DNA of 5,955 nucleotides from Desulfobacterales bacterium (lineage in GTDB: Bacteria > Desulfobacterota > Desulfobacteria > Desulfobacterales > Desulfobacteraceae). A program made the position numbers and the translations under genes. Shown here in pieces: positions 1 to 5,955 of this stretch. Under the pieces are notes generated by a model, which was given only the letters and a program-made list of their open reading frames with translations, made no database searches and was not told where the DNA came from. The stretch covers positions 1 to 5,955 of the forward strand of contig JAKSBM010000324.1 in the NCBI GenBank assembly GCA_022361135.1. Direction: 5' to 3'. Every line of letters starts with the position of its first letter. The stretch's first letter is position 1.

Positions 1-1
1 C

Positions 2-598
2 GAATCCCTCACCGGCAATGTCATGGGGGCCGACGGCTCCATCTTTGCGGTGAAACGGGAATACTTCGCCCCCCTGCCCGACCATGTGCTGGATGATTTC
101 TCCACCTCCATGGGGGTGGTTTTCCAGGGGGCGGCCCTGAAATTTTCCCGGGAGATCATTGCCTATGAAAAAACAGCGGAAACCGAATCCGATGAAGTGG
201 GCCGGAAAGTCCGCATTGCCAACCGCTCCTTTAACACCTACCGCCATTGGCGCCCCCAATTGCGGAAGATGTCCTGTTTTGACATGTGGAAATTCGCCTC
301 CCACAAGCTATTGCGCTGGTTTGCCTTTGCCCCCATCTGCCTGGGGGGTGCTGCGGCCCTGGCATGGATTGCCCCCCGCATCAACGGTCCCGTCGGACTG
401 GTCCTGGGCATGGGCCTGGTTCTCCTCTTTTCCAAGGCCCTGATCACCCGGTTGAAATCCGTCTCCGCCGTCCTGTTCAAGGGATTGAACTTTCTGCGCT
501 ACTTCCTCCTGGCAAACCTCTGCACCGGCGCCGGTGTGGTGGCCTCCCTGCGGGGGGAAAAAATACAAACCTGGAAAAAAGCGGACACGGCCCGATAG
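2..598 (+). CDS. Family 2 glycosyltransferase, membrane-anchored, C-terminal part (5' end outside window)
   Basis: The reading frame is open from base 2, giving 198 visible residues, so the ATG at 23 is internal and not the real start. The fragment opens in the middle of a GT2 (GT-A fold) catalytic domain: a GADGSIFAVKRE segment (residues 9-20), an acidic pair DD at 31-32 in the place of the conserved acceptor-site acidic motif, a FQGAALKFS strand, and AYEKTAE followed by DEVGRKVRI (about 54-72). This layout matches the GT2 subgroup with a K/R-V-R-I segment rather than the QxxRW of cellulose and hyaluronan synthases. About three hydrophobic segments follow (roughly 104-123, 129-147, 153-183), then a short basic tail, so the enzyme is held in the inner membrane with its active site in the cytoplasm. 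It probably transfers a sugar from a nucleotide donor to a lipid-linked glycan. Donor and acceptor cannot be read. The next gene starts 15 bases later. Confidence 0.88.
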   Translation, partial: ESLTGNVMGADGSIFAVKREYFAPLPDHVLDDFSTSMGVVFQGAALKFSREIIAYEKTAETESDEVGRKVRIANRSFNTYRHWRPQLRKMSCFDMWKFASHKLLRWFAFAPICLGGAAALAWIAPRINGPVGLVLGMGLVLLFSKALITRLKSVSAVLFKGLNFLRYFLLANLCTGAGVVASLRGEKIQTWKKADTAR

Positions 599-601
599 CC
601 C

Positions 602-610
602 AAAGGAGAG
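602..610 (+). promoter_or_regulatory. Ribosome binding site of the acyltransferase gene
   Basis: AAAGGAGAG lies in the 15-base gap after the GT2 stop codon. Its AGGAG core (604-608) is 5 bases from the ATG at 614, which supports that ATG as the start. Confidence 0.8.
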
Positions 611-613
611 CAA

Positions 614-2422
614 ATGAATTTTCGTAGGGACATCCAAATCCTCAGGGGACTCTCCATTCTCCTGGTACTCTGCTTCCACATGGAACTACCCGGCATCCAA
701 AGCGGTTTCCTGGGGGTGGACATTTTCTTTGTCATCAGCGGCTTTCTCATGGCCGTGCTTTACACCAGCACCGCAAAAAAGCAATTCTTTATCCGCCGGG
801 CCCGTAGGCTCCTCCCGGCCTATTTTACCGTGGTGGGGGCCACCCTTTTGGCGGTATTTTTCCTGACCACTTACAATGAACTCCGCCAGGCAGCCTCCCA
901 GGCCTGGTATGCCGGACTTTTTCTCCCCAACCTGGGATATTGGGCAAAACAGGCCTATTTCAGTAAAAATGACTTCACCCCCCTGCTCCACCTCTGGTCC
1001 CTGGGGGTTGAAATCCAATTTTACCTCCTGGTTCCCCTGCTGGTCTGGTGGTTCAAAAAGCACCGCATCTGCCTTCCGCTAACGGCCCTGGCTTCCCTGG
1101 CAGCCTGTTTTTTTCTTTTGACCATCAGCCCGAAAACCCCGTTTTTCCTGACCCCCTTCCGCCTTTGGCAATTCCTGTTGGGATTTGCAACGGCAAAATA
1201 CTTCACCCGCAGGGGCAATATCATACGACCGGAAATGGGCTGGGCAGGCCTGGTGGGACTTGTGATCCTGTTGGCCATCCCATTGATGCCGGTGAACGGC
1301 AAATCCTTCAGTATCCTCGACGGGCACCCCGGCCTCTATGCCCTGGTGGTCTCCCTGGCCACGGCAGCAATCCTGGCCTTCGGCCTCCCCGGGCGCCTTG
1401 AAACCAGTAGGACAGGACGGCTCTTATCCATTCTGGGGAATTACTCCTATTCCATTTATCTGGTACATTTTCCCATCATTGTGATCTGCCTTTCATCCCC
1501 CTTTTCAGGCACGGTACTCCACCCGGAAGGCCCGGGGCAGACCCTAACCATCATGGCAGCCATCACCATGGCGTCCCTGGCCCTCCACCACGGGGTTGAA
1601 AAAAAAGGCAAGGCCATTGCCATGGGGAAATTTATGTTCTGGGTTCCCGCACTTTGCCTGGGTGTGGCCATGGTTCTCCCCGCACTGAAATTATCCACCA
1701 TGTCTCCAAAGCTTCGAATGGTATTTGAGGCCCCCACGGACAAAGGATATTGGCGATGCGGAAAAATCCGAAGACTGAAAAACCCAGGTGCCCCCATCCT
1801 GAAATTATCCCAGGACATTGAAAATCCGGCCCAGCGGGTTCTATTGGTTGGAAACAGCCATGCCGATTCCATCAAACCGATTTTCATTGAAGCGGCCAAC
1901 TCCCAAAATACGGATCTCTTTTTTGTGGTGGCCAACAACCCTCTGATGGCTGGGGGCATGTCCCCTGAAAAACTCATGGCAGCGGCCCGGGATGAACGGA
2001 TCAACACCATTATTCTCCACTATTTTCCCTACTCCATCCCGGCCCACGGGGTGAAACGCCTGGCCCGACTTGCCCAAATGGAGGGAATGAAGGTGGTCTT
2101 CATCGACCCCGTCCCCATCTGGGAAGAGAATATTCCCCGGGCGGTGTATGAACACATTGAACAGGGGCACCCCCTGCCCACCCAAAGCAGGGAAGCCTAC
2201 CTGGAACACAACAGGGAATTTTTCAGGGAACTCGACGGAATCCCGGAGGAAAATTTTTCCAGGGTTTCCATTGTGGACCATTTTTGGAATCCCGTCCGGA
2301 ACAGCTTTGCCATTGTCAGCCCCCAGGGCCGTCCCCTCTATTTTGACGATGACCACCTCACCATCACCGGTGCCAGGCGACTCACGGATCTGTTCAATGC
2401 CATCATCGGGGAAAACCAATGA
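614..2422 (+). CDS. OafA-type O-acyltransferase: acyltransferase-3 membrane domain fused to SGNH domain
   Basis: The 602-residue protein has the usual length and layout of two-domain acyltransferase-3/SGNH proteins (OafA/YrhL group), which O-acetylate or otherwise acylate surface glycans. The N-terminal domain begins with RDIQILRGLSILLVLCFH, whose His22 fits the conserved catalytic histidine. It continues with GFLGVDIFFVISGFLM (31-46), RRARRLLPAY (61-70), HLWSLGVEIQFY (126-137) and NYSYSIYLVHFP (276-287). About ten membrane segments are visible, and an eleventh at about 340-358 would carry the chain outward, placing residues of about 365-602 in the periplasm. That region has the SGNH blocks: GNSHAD (413-418, nucleophile Ser415) and FDDDHLT (577-583, Asp578 and His581). 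The first block reads GNSH instead of GDSH. In the family, the membrane domain moves an acyl group from a cytoplasmic donor and the SGNH domain passes it to the sugar. The acceptor glycan here is inferred from the neighbours. An A8 run lies at the domain boundary (1599-1606). Confidence 0.93.
   Translation: MNFRRDIQILRGLSILLVLCFHMELPGIQSGFLGVDIFFVISGFLMAVLYTSTAKKQFFIRRARRLLPAYFTVVGATLLAVFFLTTYNELRQAASQAWYAGLFLPNLGYWAKQAYFSKNDFTPLLHLWSLGVEIQFYLLVPLLVWWFKKHRICLPLTALASLAACFFLLTISPKTPFFLTPFRLWQFLLGFATAKYFTRRGNIIRPEMGWAGLVGLVILLAIPLMPVNGKSFSILDGHPGLYALVVSLATAAILAFGLPGRLETSRTGRLLSILGNYSYSIYLVHFPIIVICLSSPFSGTVLHPEGPGQTLTIMAAITMASLALHHGVEKKGKAIAMGKFMFWVPALCLGVAMVLPALKLSTMSPKLRMVFEAPTDKGYWRCGKIRRLKNPGAPILKLSQDIENPAQRVLLVGNSHADSIKPIFIEAANSQNTDLFFVVANNPLMAGGMSPEKLMAAARDERINTIILHYFPYSIPAHGVKRLARLAQMEGMKVVFIDPVPIWEENIPRAVYEHIEQGHPLPTQSREAYLEHNREFFRELDGIPEENFSRVSIVDHFWNPVRNSFAIVSPQGRPLYFDDDHLTITGARRLTDLFNAIIGENQ
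1599..1606 (+). repeat. A8 homopolymer at the domain boundary of the acyltransferase gene
   Basis: Eight A residues span the codons GAA AAA AAA (Glu329-Lys330-Lys331), between the last acyltransferase-3 membrane segment and the membrane segment leading to the SGNH domain. In frame it reads A AAA AAA, a slippery heptamer type. A 5-bp inverted repeat (GGCAA 1607-1611, TTGCC 1617-1621) follows immediately. Confidence 0.85.
2408..2412 (+). promoter_or_regulatory. Weak ribosome binding site of the Wzy-like gene, inside the preceding gene
   Basis: GGGGA lies 6 bases before the ATG at 2419, within the last codons of the acyltransferase gene. It is a weak Shine-Dalgarno match, so initiation is probably helped by translational coupling through the ATGA overlap. 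Confidence 0.4.
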
Positions 2423-3789
2423 TTCAGGCCCACCCCACCATGGGACAGGAGCCCGGGATATTTATCTCCCCCACGCGCCAACCCCTCCAACAGGGCCTGC
2501 TCTTCCTGGGCATCCTCTTTTCCCAGGTTCTATATGCCAAGTTACGCATTTCAGGGTTGGCCATCGGTGGGGGGTATGCCCTGATCTTTCTTTTCATGGC
2601 CGTCATGGTTCACACCGAAAGCTTTTACCCCCGGGACCTAAGACGCATCTTCCTACTGGGGGGCGGACTGATTTTCACCGGCCGACTCATGCCCTATCTG
2701 GTCACGGGGAATCCGGCACGGCTGGAAACCATGATCCTCTTTTTCACCAGCCTGGCCACGGGATATCTGGTCTATGTACTGGTCCGGCGACGGGCCCCCG
2801 ATGCCCTGTGGACATCCCTGGATATCCTCTTTTACACCGCCTTTATCCTTTCACTGCTGGAACCCCTGCTTCCGGCCCTCCAATCCTTCTTATATGAAAT
2901 CCGGGTGGCCCTATACCCGGAACACATATACGGAGGCCATGCCAGGGACATGAGTGTATTTGGAAAAAGCCGGGCCATTTTCCTATTTTCTGAACCCGCC
3001 CACCTGGCCTTTTTCCTGATAACCTTCGGGTATCTGAAAATCCTCCGCCAGGGCCCGAATGCATCCAACAGGGACTACCTCAAGGTCACCCTGATCCTTA
3101 TCCTTTCCCTGTGGGCCAACCGCTCCATGGTCTTTGTGGTGGGCATCGCCGTCATGGGCCACGCTTACCTGGTCCAAACCTTTATAGAGCGGCTCTCCCT
3201 GGGGAAACTCCTACGCCTGGCCGCCATGGGCCTGGCCGCCATGGGGGCCATGTTATATGCCTGGATTACCCTGCTGCCCCGGATCACCACCATGGTGCAG
3301 GGAACGGATTTCAGCAGCGCGGCCCGCATCATCTCCCCCATTATTTCCACGGCCGCGGTGCTCGGGGACTATCCCTGGTTCGGCACGGCCATCGGGCGGG
3401 GGGATATTCTGGGACAGTACATCCTTTCCGCCATGGCCCACCTGGGATTTTCCCACCGCCTGGGAGATTTTTCCATGGAACACATGGAAACCCTCATGCC
3501 CAATTATTTTTGCCTCCACTGGTCATATAACGGCCTGGTGGGCGGGATTATTCTCCTATGGATCATTCTGAAACTCTACAGAATCCAGAGCCGTAAAAAA
3601 TGCCTCCTGGTCTTTGTACCCATCGTGCTCTGGGGCTGGTGCATCGGTCTTTATCTGGGATCCAAAATCTGGATCTTCATGGCTCTGCTTTCGGCCACCT
3701 ATGACCGTTTCCACAGCCGGGAAGTAAACATGCAAAACGCCCCGGAACCCTATCAATCCCAAGTCCCGGAAAAGGAAAACCCAGCGTGA
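2419..3789 (+). CDS. Polytopic membrane protein, putative Wzy-type polysaccharide polymerase
   Basis: The 456-residue product is almost entirely hydrophobic. I see about 10-12 membrane segments, roughly at 23-40, 46-64, 75-95, 103-122, 132-152, 187-207, 221-233, 236-254, 264-284, 366-386, 394-412 and 413-425. One long hydrophilic stretch lies at about 285-365, and the tail after 427 is polar. Two spots resemble O-antigen and exopolysaccharide polymerases: SEPAHLAFFL (191-200), like the SEPSH-type motif of many Wzy proteins, and FSSAARIISPIISTA...YPWFGTAIGRG (298-328), like the SxxSR...P-hydrophobic-G-x-G pattern of their large periplasmic loop. Wzy proteins diverge strongly in sequence, so topology, loop position and operon context carry most of this call. 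It would join lipid-linked repeat units on the periplasmic side. An O-antigen ligase or another membrane transferase remains possible. ATG 2419 is chosen because it overlaps the previous stop; ATG 2440 is a weaker alternative. Confidence 0.68.
   Translation: MIQAHPTMGQEPGIFISPTRQPLQQGLLFLGILFSQVLYAKLRISGLAIGGGYALIFLFMAVMVHTESFYPRDLRRIFLLGGGLIFTGRLMPYLVTGNPARLETMILFFTSLATGYLVYVLVRRRAPDALWTSLDILFYTAFILSLLEPLLPALQSFLYEIRVALYPEHIYGGHARDMSVFGKSRAIFLFSEPAHLAFFLITFGYLKILRQGPNASNRDYLKVTLILILSLWANRSMVFVVGIAVMGHAYLVQTFIERLSLGKLLRLAAMGLAAMGAMLYAWITLLPRITTMVQGTDFSSAARIISPIISTAAVLGDYPWFGTAIGRGDILGQYILSAMAHLGFSHRLGDFSMEHMETLMPNYFCLHWSYNGLVGGIILLWIILKLYRIQSRKKCLLVFVPIVLWGWCIGLYLGSKIWIFMALLSATYDRFHSREVNMQNAPEPYQSQVPEKENPA
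3216..3245 (+). repeat. Perfect 15-bp tandem repeat, two copies, inside the Wzy-like gene
   Basis: CCTGGCCGCCATGGG occurs at 3216-3230 and again, with no spacer, at 3231-3245. It is in frame and encodes LAAMG twice (residues 267-276) in a predicted membrane segment. Loss or gain of one copy would remove or add five residues without breaking the frame. Confidence 0.9.
3772..3776 (+). promoter_or_regulatory. Ribosome binding site supporting the GTG start of the GT4 gene
   Basis: AAGGA sits in the last codons of the Wzy-like gene, 9 bases before the GTG at 3786. Together with the GTGA overlap it supports this non-ATG start. Confidence 0.55.
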
Positions 3790-4955
3790 AAACCGCCATC
3801 CTCGACCCCTCGTTATTCTGCCCCCTATACGACATCAACCTCATCCAGGCCCTGGCCCAAACCGGGGAAGATTCTCCCATGCTCTTCTGCCGCCGCCCCC
3901 GCCGCGGAGAGGTGGACATCAAGGCCCATGTCCCGGCCCGGTACCTCTTTTATCCCATCACCGACGGCCTGCCCCATTCCCGGATAAAAAGCGGACTCAA
4001 GGGAGTGGAACACCTGATCTGCATGGTGTGGCTCTGCATCCAGCTGGTGGTCGGGGGCTACCAAATCCTCCACATCCAATGGGCCGTACTGCCCCTGGTG
4101 GACAATCTCTTTTTCCGGCTGTTAAAATGGATGGGCATCCGGCTCATCTTCACCGCCCACAACGACAATCCCTTCCACGGGGCCGGCACCTCAAGTCTCC
4201 AGGCCCGGGGCTGGGCCGCCACCCTGGACATTGTCCATAAAATCCAGGTCCACACCCGAAAAACCCAGGCCAGCCTGGAAGCCCGGGGCATCGCCCCGGA
4301 AAGGATCTGCCGCATCCCCCATGGCTATCTGGACACCCGGGCCCCGGCCCCGGCCTCCCCCCGGCTCTTGGCGGAAATCGACCAATTGTCCCGGAAACGG
4401 GATTTGCTCATCCTCTTCTTCGGCCAGATCAAACCTTACAAGGGCCTGGACATCCTGGCCCGGGAACTCAACGCCCTGGCCCCGGAGGAACAAAACCGAA
4501 TCGGCCTCATGGTGGCGGGCAAGGTCCATCCCGACGCCCGGCCCCATGCCCAGGCCGTGGACCAATTGCCCATGGAGCGCCTCTGCCGCTACCAATATGT
4601 GGACGAGGCCGACCTGGCCGCCCTCATTGACGCCGCCCATGTGGTGGTCTTCCCCTACCGGGACATCGATGCCAGCGGGGCCCTGCTCTATGCCATGGGC
4701 CGGGGCAAAGCCTGCATCACTTCGCGGGTGGCGGGATTTTTGGAAATCCTCAAGGACAGGGAAAACGGACGGACCTTTGACATCCAAAGCCCCGGGGCCC
4801 TGGCCGAAATCATCTCGGAGATGCTCCTCACCCCGGGCATCGCACGGGACCTGGGCAGAGCTGCGGACCGATTTGTAAAGGAACACTATGACTGGGCCCC
4901 CATTGGCCGTGCCCTGAATCAAGAATACATCAAGATGCTAACCCTTCAAAAATAG
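3786..4955 (+). CDS. GT-B fold glycosyltransferase, GT4-like
   Basis: The 389-residue protein shows the two-domain layout of GT4 enzymes and has normal family length. The N-terminal acceptor half includes [10 protein letters not shown] (95-104), FTAHNDNP (122-129) and a linker ending in ERICRIPHG (172-180). The C-terminal donor half includes [18 protein letters not shown] (207-224), whose Gly213 and Lys219 fit the conserved donor-binding loop, then [20 protein letters not shown] (288-307) and VAGFLEIL (315-322). The usual EX7E motif is not intact: Tyr302 stands where the second Glu is expected and Ile294 or nearby Asp residues where the first is expected. The pattern YRxxxxSGALLxA is shared by a recognisable GT4 subset, so this need not mean inactivity. 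No signal peptide or membrane span is evident; it probably acts in the cytoplasm or peripherally at the membrane. It starts with GTG in a 4-base overlap with the previous stop. Sugar specificity is unknown. Confidence 0.88.
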   Translation: MKTAILDPSLFCPLYDINLIQALAQTGEDSPMLFCRRPRRGEVDIKAHVPARYLFYPITDGLPHSRIKSGLKGVEHLICMVWLCIQLVVGGYQILHIQWAVLPLVDNLFFRLLKWMGIRLIFTAHNDNPFHGAGTSSLQARGWAATLDIVHKIQVHTRKTQASLEARGIAPERICRIPHGYLDTRAPAPASPRLLAEIDQLSRKRDLLILFFGQIKPYKGLDILARELNALAPEEQNRIGLMVAGKVHPDARPHAQAVDQLPMERLCRYQYVDEADLAALIDAAHVVVFPYRDIDASGALLYAMGRGKACITSRVAGFLEILKDRENGRTFDIQSPGALAEIISEMLLTPGIARDLGRAADRFVKEHYDWAPIGRALNQEYIKMLTLQK

Positions 4956-4959
4956 GGAG
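4955..4959 (+). promoter_or_regulatory. Ribosome binding site of ugd
   Basis: GGGAG overlaps the last base of the GT4 stop codon and lies 7 bases before the ATG at 4967. It fixes that ATG as the start; the coding frame also shows the family's N-terminal NAD-binding motif directly after it. Confidence 0.75.
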
Positions 4960-4966
4960 TACCCCC

Positions 4967-5955
4967 ATGAAACTCACCATCATCGGAACCGGCTATGTGG
5001 GCCTGGTTACCGGCACCTGCTTTGCGGAAATGGGCAGCCGGGTCACCTGCGTGGACATTGACCGGAACAAAATCGAAAATCTGAAACAGGGCATCCTGCC
5101 CATCTACGAACCCGGCCTGGAGGAGATGGTCATCAAAAACCACGGGGAAGGCACCCTGGATTTCACCACCGACCTAGCCGAAGCCGCCCAGGATACCTCC
5201 CTCTTTTTCATTGCCGTGGGCACCCCCCCCGGAGAGGACGGTTCCGCCGACCTCCAATATGTGCTGGGGGTGGCCCGGGACATCGGCCGGGTCATCACCG
5301 AATACGCCGTGGTGGTGGACAAATCCACCGTTCCCGTGGGTACGGCGGACAAGGTCCGGGCCGTGATCCGGGAGGAATTGGACCGCCGGGGGGTGAACAT
5401 CCCCTTTGATGTGGTCTCCAACCCGGAATTCCTCAAGGAGGGGGCGGCCGTGGATGATTTCCTCAAACCCGACCGCATCATCGTGGGCACGGATTCCGAC
5501 CGGGCCGCCCAGACCATGAAACGCCTCTACGCCCCGTTCTCCCGGAACCGGGACAAGCTGCTCCTCATGGATGTCCGGGATGCGGAAATGACCAAATATG
5601 CGGCCAATTCCATGCTGGCCACCAAAATTTCCTTCATGAATGAAATGTCCGTGATCTGTGAAAAACTGGGAGTGGATGTGGAAAAGGTCCGCCTGGGCAT
5701 TGGTTCGGACAGCCGCATCGGTTATCCCTTTATCTTCCCCGGCTGCGGTTATGGGGGATCCTGCTTTCCCAAGGATGTGAAGGCCCTTATAAAAACCGCC
5801 AGGGATGCGGGCATTGCGCCCCTGGTCCTGGAGTCGGTGGAGGAGCGGAACCGCCGTCAAAAGGACCGCCTCTTCCAGAAAATCCAGGACCGCTTTGGCC
5901 CCAACCTGGCCGGAAAGACCATCTGCCTCTGGGGCCTGGCCTTTAAACCGGGCAC
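4967..5955 (+). CDS. ugd: UDP-glucose 6-dehydrogenase, N-terminal 329 residues (3' end outside window)
   Basis: The frame is open to the window edge, giving 329 whole codons plus two bases, about three quarters of the usual 440-450 residues. The enzyme oxidises UDP-glucose twice with NAD+ to UDP-glucuronate in the cytoplasm, supplying uronic acid for acidic polysaccharides. Visible signatures in order are: the Rossmann motif GTGYVG (7-12) with an acidic VDID strand end (29-32), YEPGLEE (47-53), [14 protein letters not shown] (83-96), STVPVGT (120-126), [11 protein letters not shown] (151-161), EMTKYAANS with Lys210 and Asn214 (207-215), and [10 protein letters not shown] (261-270) with the catalytic Cys266. 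The third domain begins with WGLAFKPG (322-329), where the sequence stops. The [11 protein letters not shown] and [13 protein letters not shown] segments fit UDP-glucose dehydrogenases better than GDP-mannose or UDP-ManNAc dehydrogenases, though close relatives cannot be excluded. All visible key residues are intact. It lies 11 bases after the GT4 gene and is probably its operon partner. Confidence 0.95.
   Translation, partial: MKLTIIGTGYVGLVTGTCFAEMGSRVTCVDIDRNKIENLKQGILPIYEPGLEEMVIKNHGEGTLDFTTDLAEAAQDTSLFFIAVGTPPGEDGSADLQYVLGVARDIGRVITEYAVVVDKSTVPVGTADKVRAVIREELDRRGVNIPFDVVSNPEFLKEGAAVDDFLKPDRIIVGTDSDRAAQTMKRLYAPFSRNRDKLLLMDVRDAEMTKYAANSMLATKISFMNEMSVICEKLGVDVEKVRLGIGSDSRIGYPFIFPGCGYGGSCFPKDVKALIKTARDAGIAPLVLESVEERNRRQKDRLFQKIQDRFGPNLAGKTICLWGLAFKPG

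Noticed and set aside
23..25. ATG at 23 as the start of the first gene
   Set aside because: The frame is open upstream to base 2, the preceding residues continue the GT2 domain, and the visible part lacks the N-terminal half of the catalytic domain. The gene begins outside the window.
552..563. G6A6 run near the end of the GT2 gene as a frameshift signal
   Set aside because: It lies about a dozen codons before the stop in a polar tail, so a shift would change little, and no supporting structure is evident.
1841..2419. Antisense open frame (192 codons) opposite the SGNH domain
   Set aside because: No Shine-Dalgarno or domain signal was seen, and the + strand frame carries the catalytic GNSH and DDDH blocks.
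2148..2897. Forward open frame (249 codons) crossing the acyltransferase/polymerase junction
   Set aside because: It overlaps both real genes in another frame; its product is Pro/His/Gly-rich and lacks any motif, while both overlapped frames have family signatures or consistent membrane topology.
3120..4700. Frequent CCATGG hexamers as a possible repeated recognition site
   Set aside because: Most arise from the codon pair GCC/ACC/CCC-ATG followed by G, given the strong preference for C-ending codons; spacing is irregular and they follow coding content.
4191..4922. Long antisense open frame (243 codons) opposite the GT4 gene
   Set aside because: Its translation is low-complexity, rich in Gly, Pro, Asp and His with no recognisable domain, and it lies wholly opposite a gene with clear GT4 motifs. 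High GC and few stop-generating codons explain it.
5174..5860. Antisense open frame (228 codons) opposite ugd
   Set aside because: It mirrors a conserved dehydrogenase frame and its product shows only His/Gly/Pro-rich composition typical of shadow frames.

Overview
This window is a tightly packed stretch of a cell-surface polysaccharide biosynthesis operon. Five genes all read on the + strand and fill almost every base. In order they are: the 3' end of a membrane-anchored family 2 glycosyltransferase (2-598); an OafA-type O-acyltransferase with a membrane acyltransferase-3 domain fused to a C-terminal SGNH domain (614-2422); a polytopic membrane protein that resembles a Wzy-type polysaccharide polymerase (2419-3789); a GT-B glycosyltransferase of the GT4 type (3786-4955); and the first three quarters of a UDP-glucose 6-dehydrogenase (4967 to beyond the window end). 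Both end genes are cut by the window.

The only non-coding gaps are 15 bases (599-613) and 11 bases (4956-4966), and each carries a Shine-Dalgarno sequence. The two middle junctions are 4-base stop/start overlaps (ATGA at 2419-2422, GTGA at 3786-3789). This predicts one transcript with translational coupling. I see no promoter, terminator, RNA gene, mobile element or CRISPR array, and no non-coding stretch approaches 300 bases.

Read together, the genes suggest a cell-surface or secreted heteropolysaccharide. Ugd would supply UDP-glucuronate, the two glycosyltransferases would build the repeat unit on the cytoplasmic side, the acyltransferase would add acetyl or another acyl group, and the Wzy-like protein would polymerise repeat units on the outer side. 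A flippase, a priming transferase and export genes are not in the window and would be expected nearby. The glycan structure and whether it is capsule, exopolysaccharide or O-antigen cannot be read from this sequence.

The organism is a bacterium of moderately high GC with strong preference for GCC, CTG, CGG and CCC codons and good Shine-Dalgarno sequences. This would suit a Gram-negative such as a Desulfobacterota (deltaproteobacterial) species, but that placement is a guess. I found no clearly undescribed system. The most unusual points are an A8 tract at the exact boundary between the two domains of the acyltransferase, a GT4 enzyme that lacks the usual EX7E motif, a GNSH instead of GDSH block in the SGNH domain, and an unassigned Wzy-like protein with a perfect 15-bp tandem repeat.
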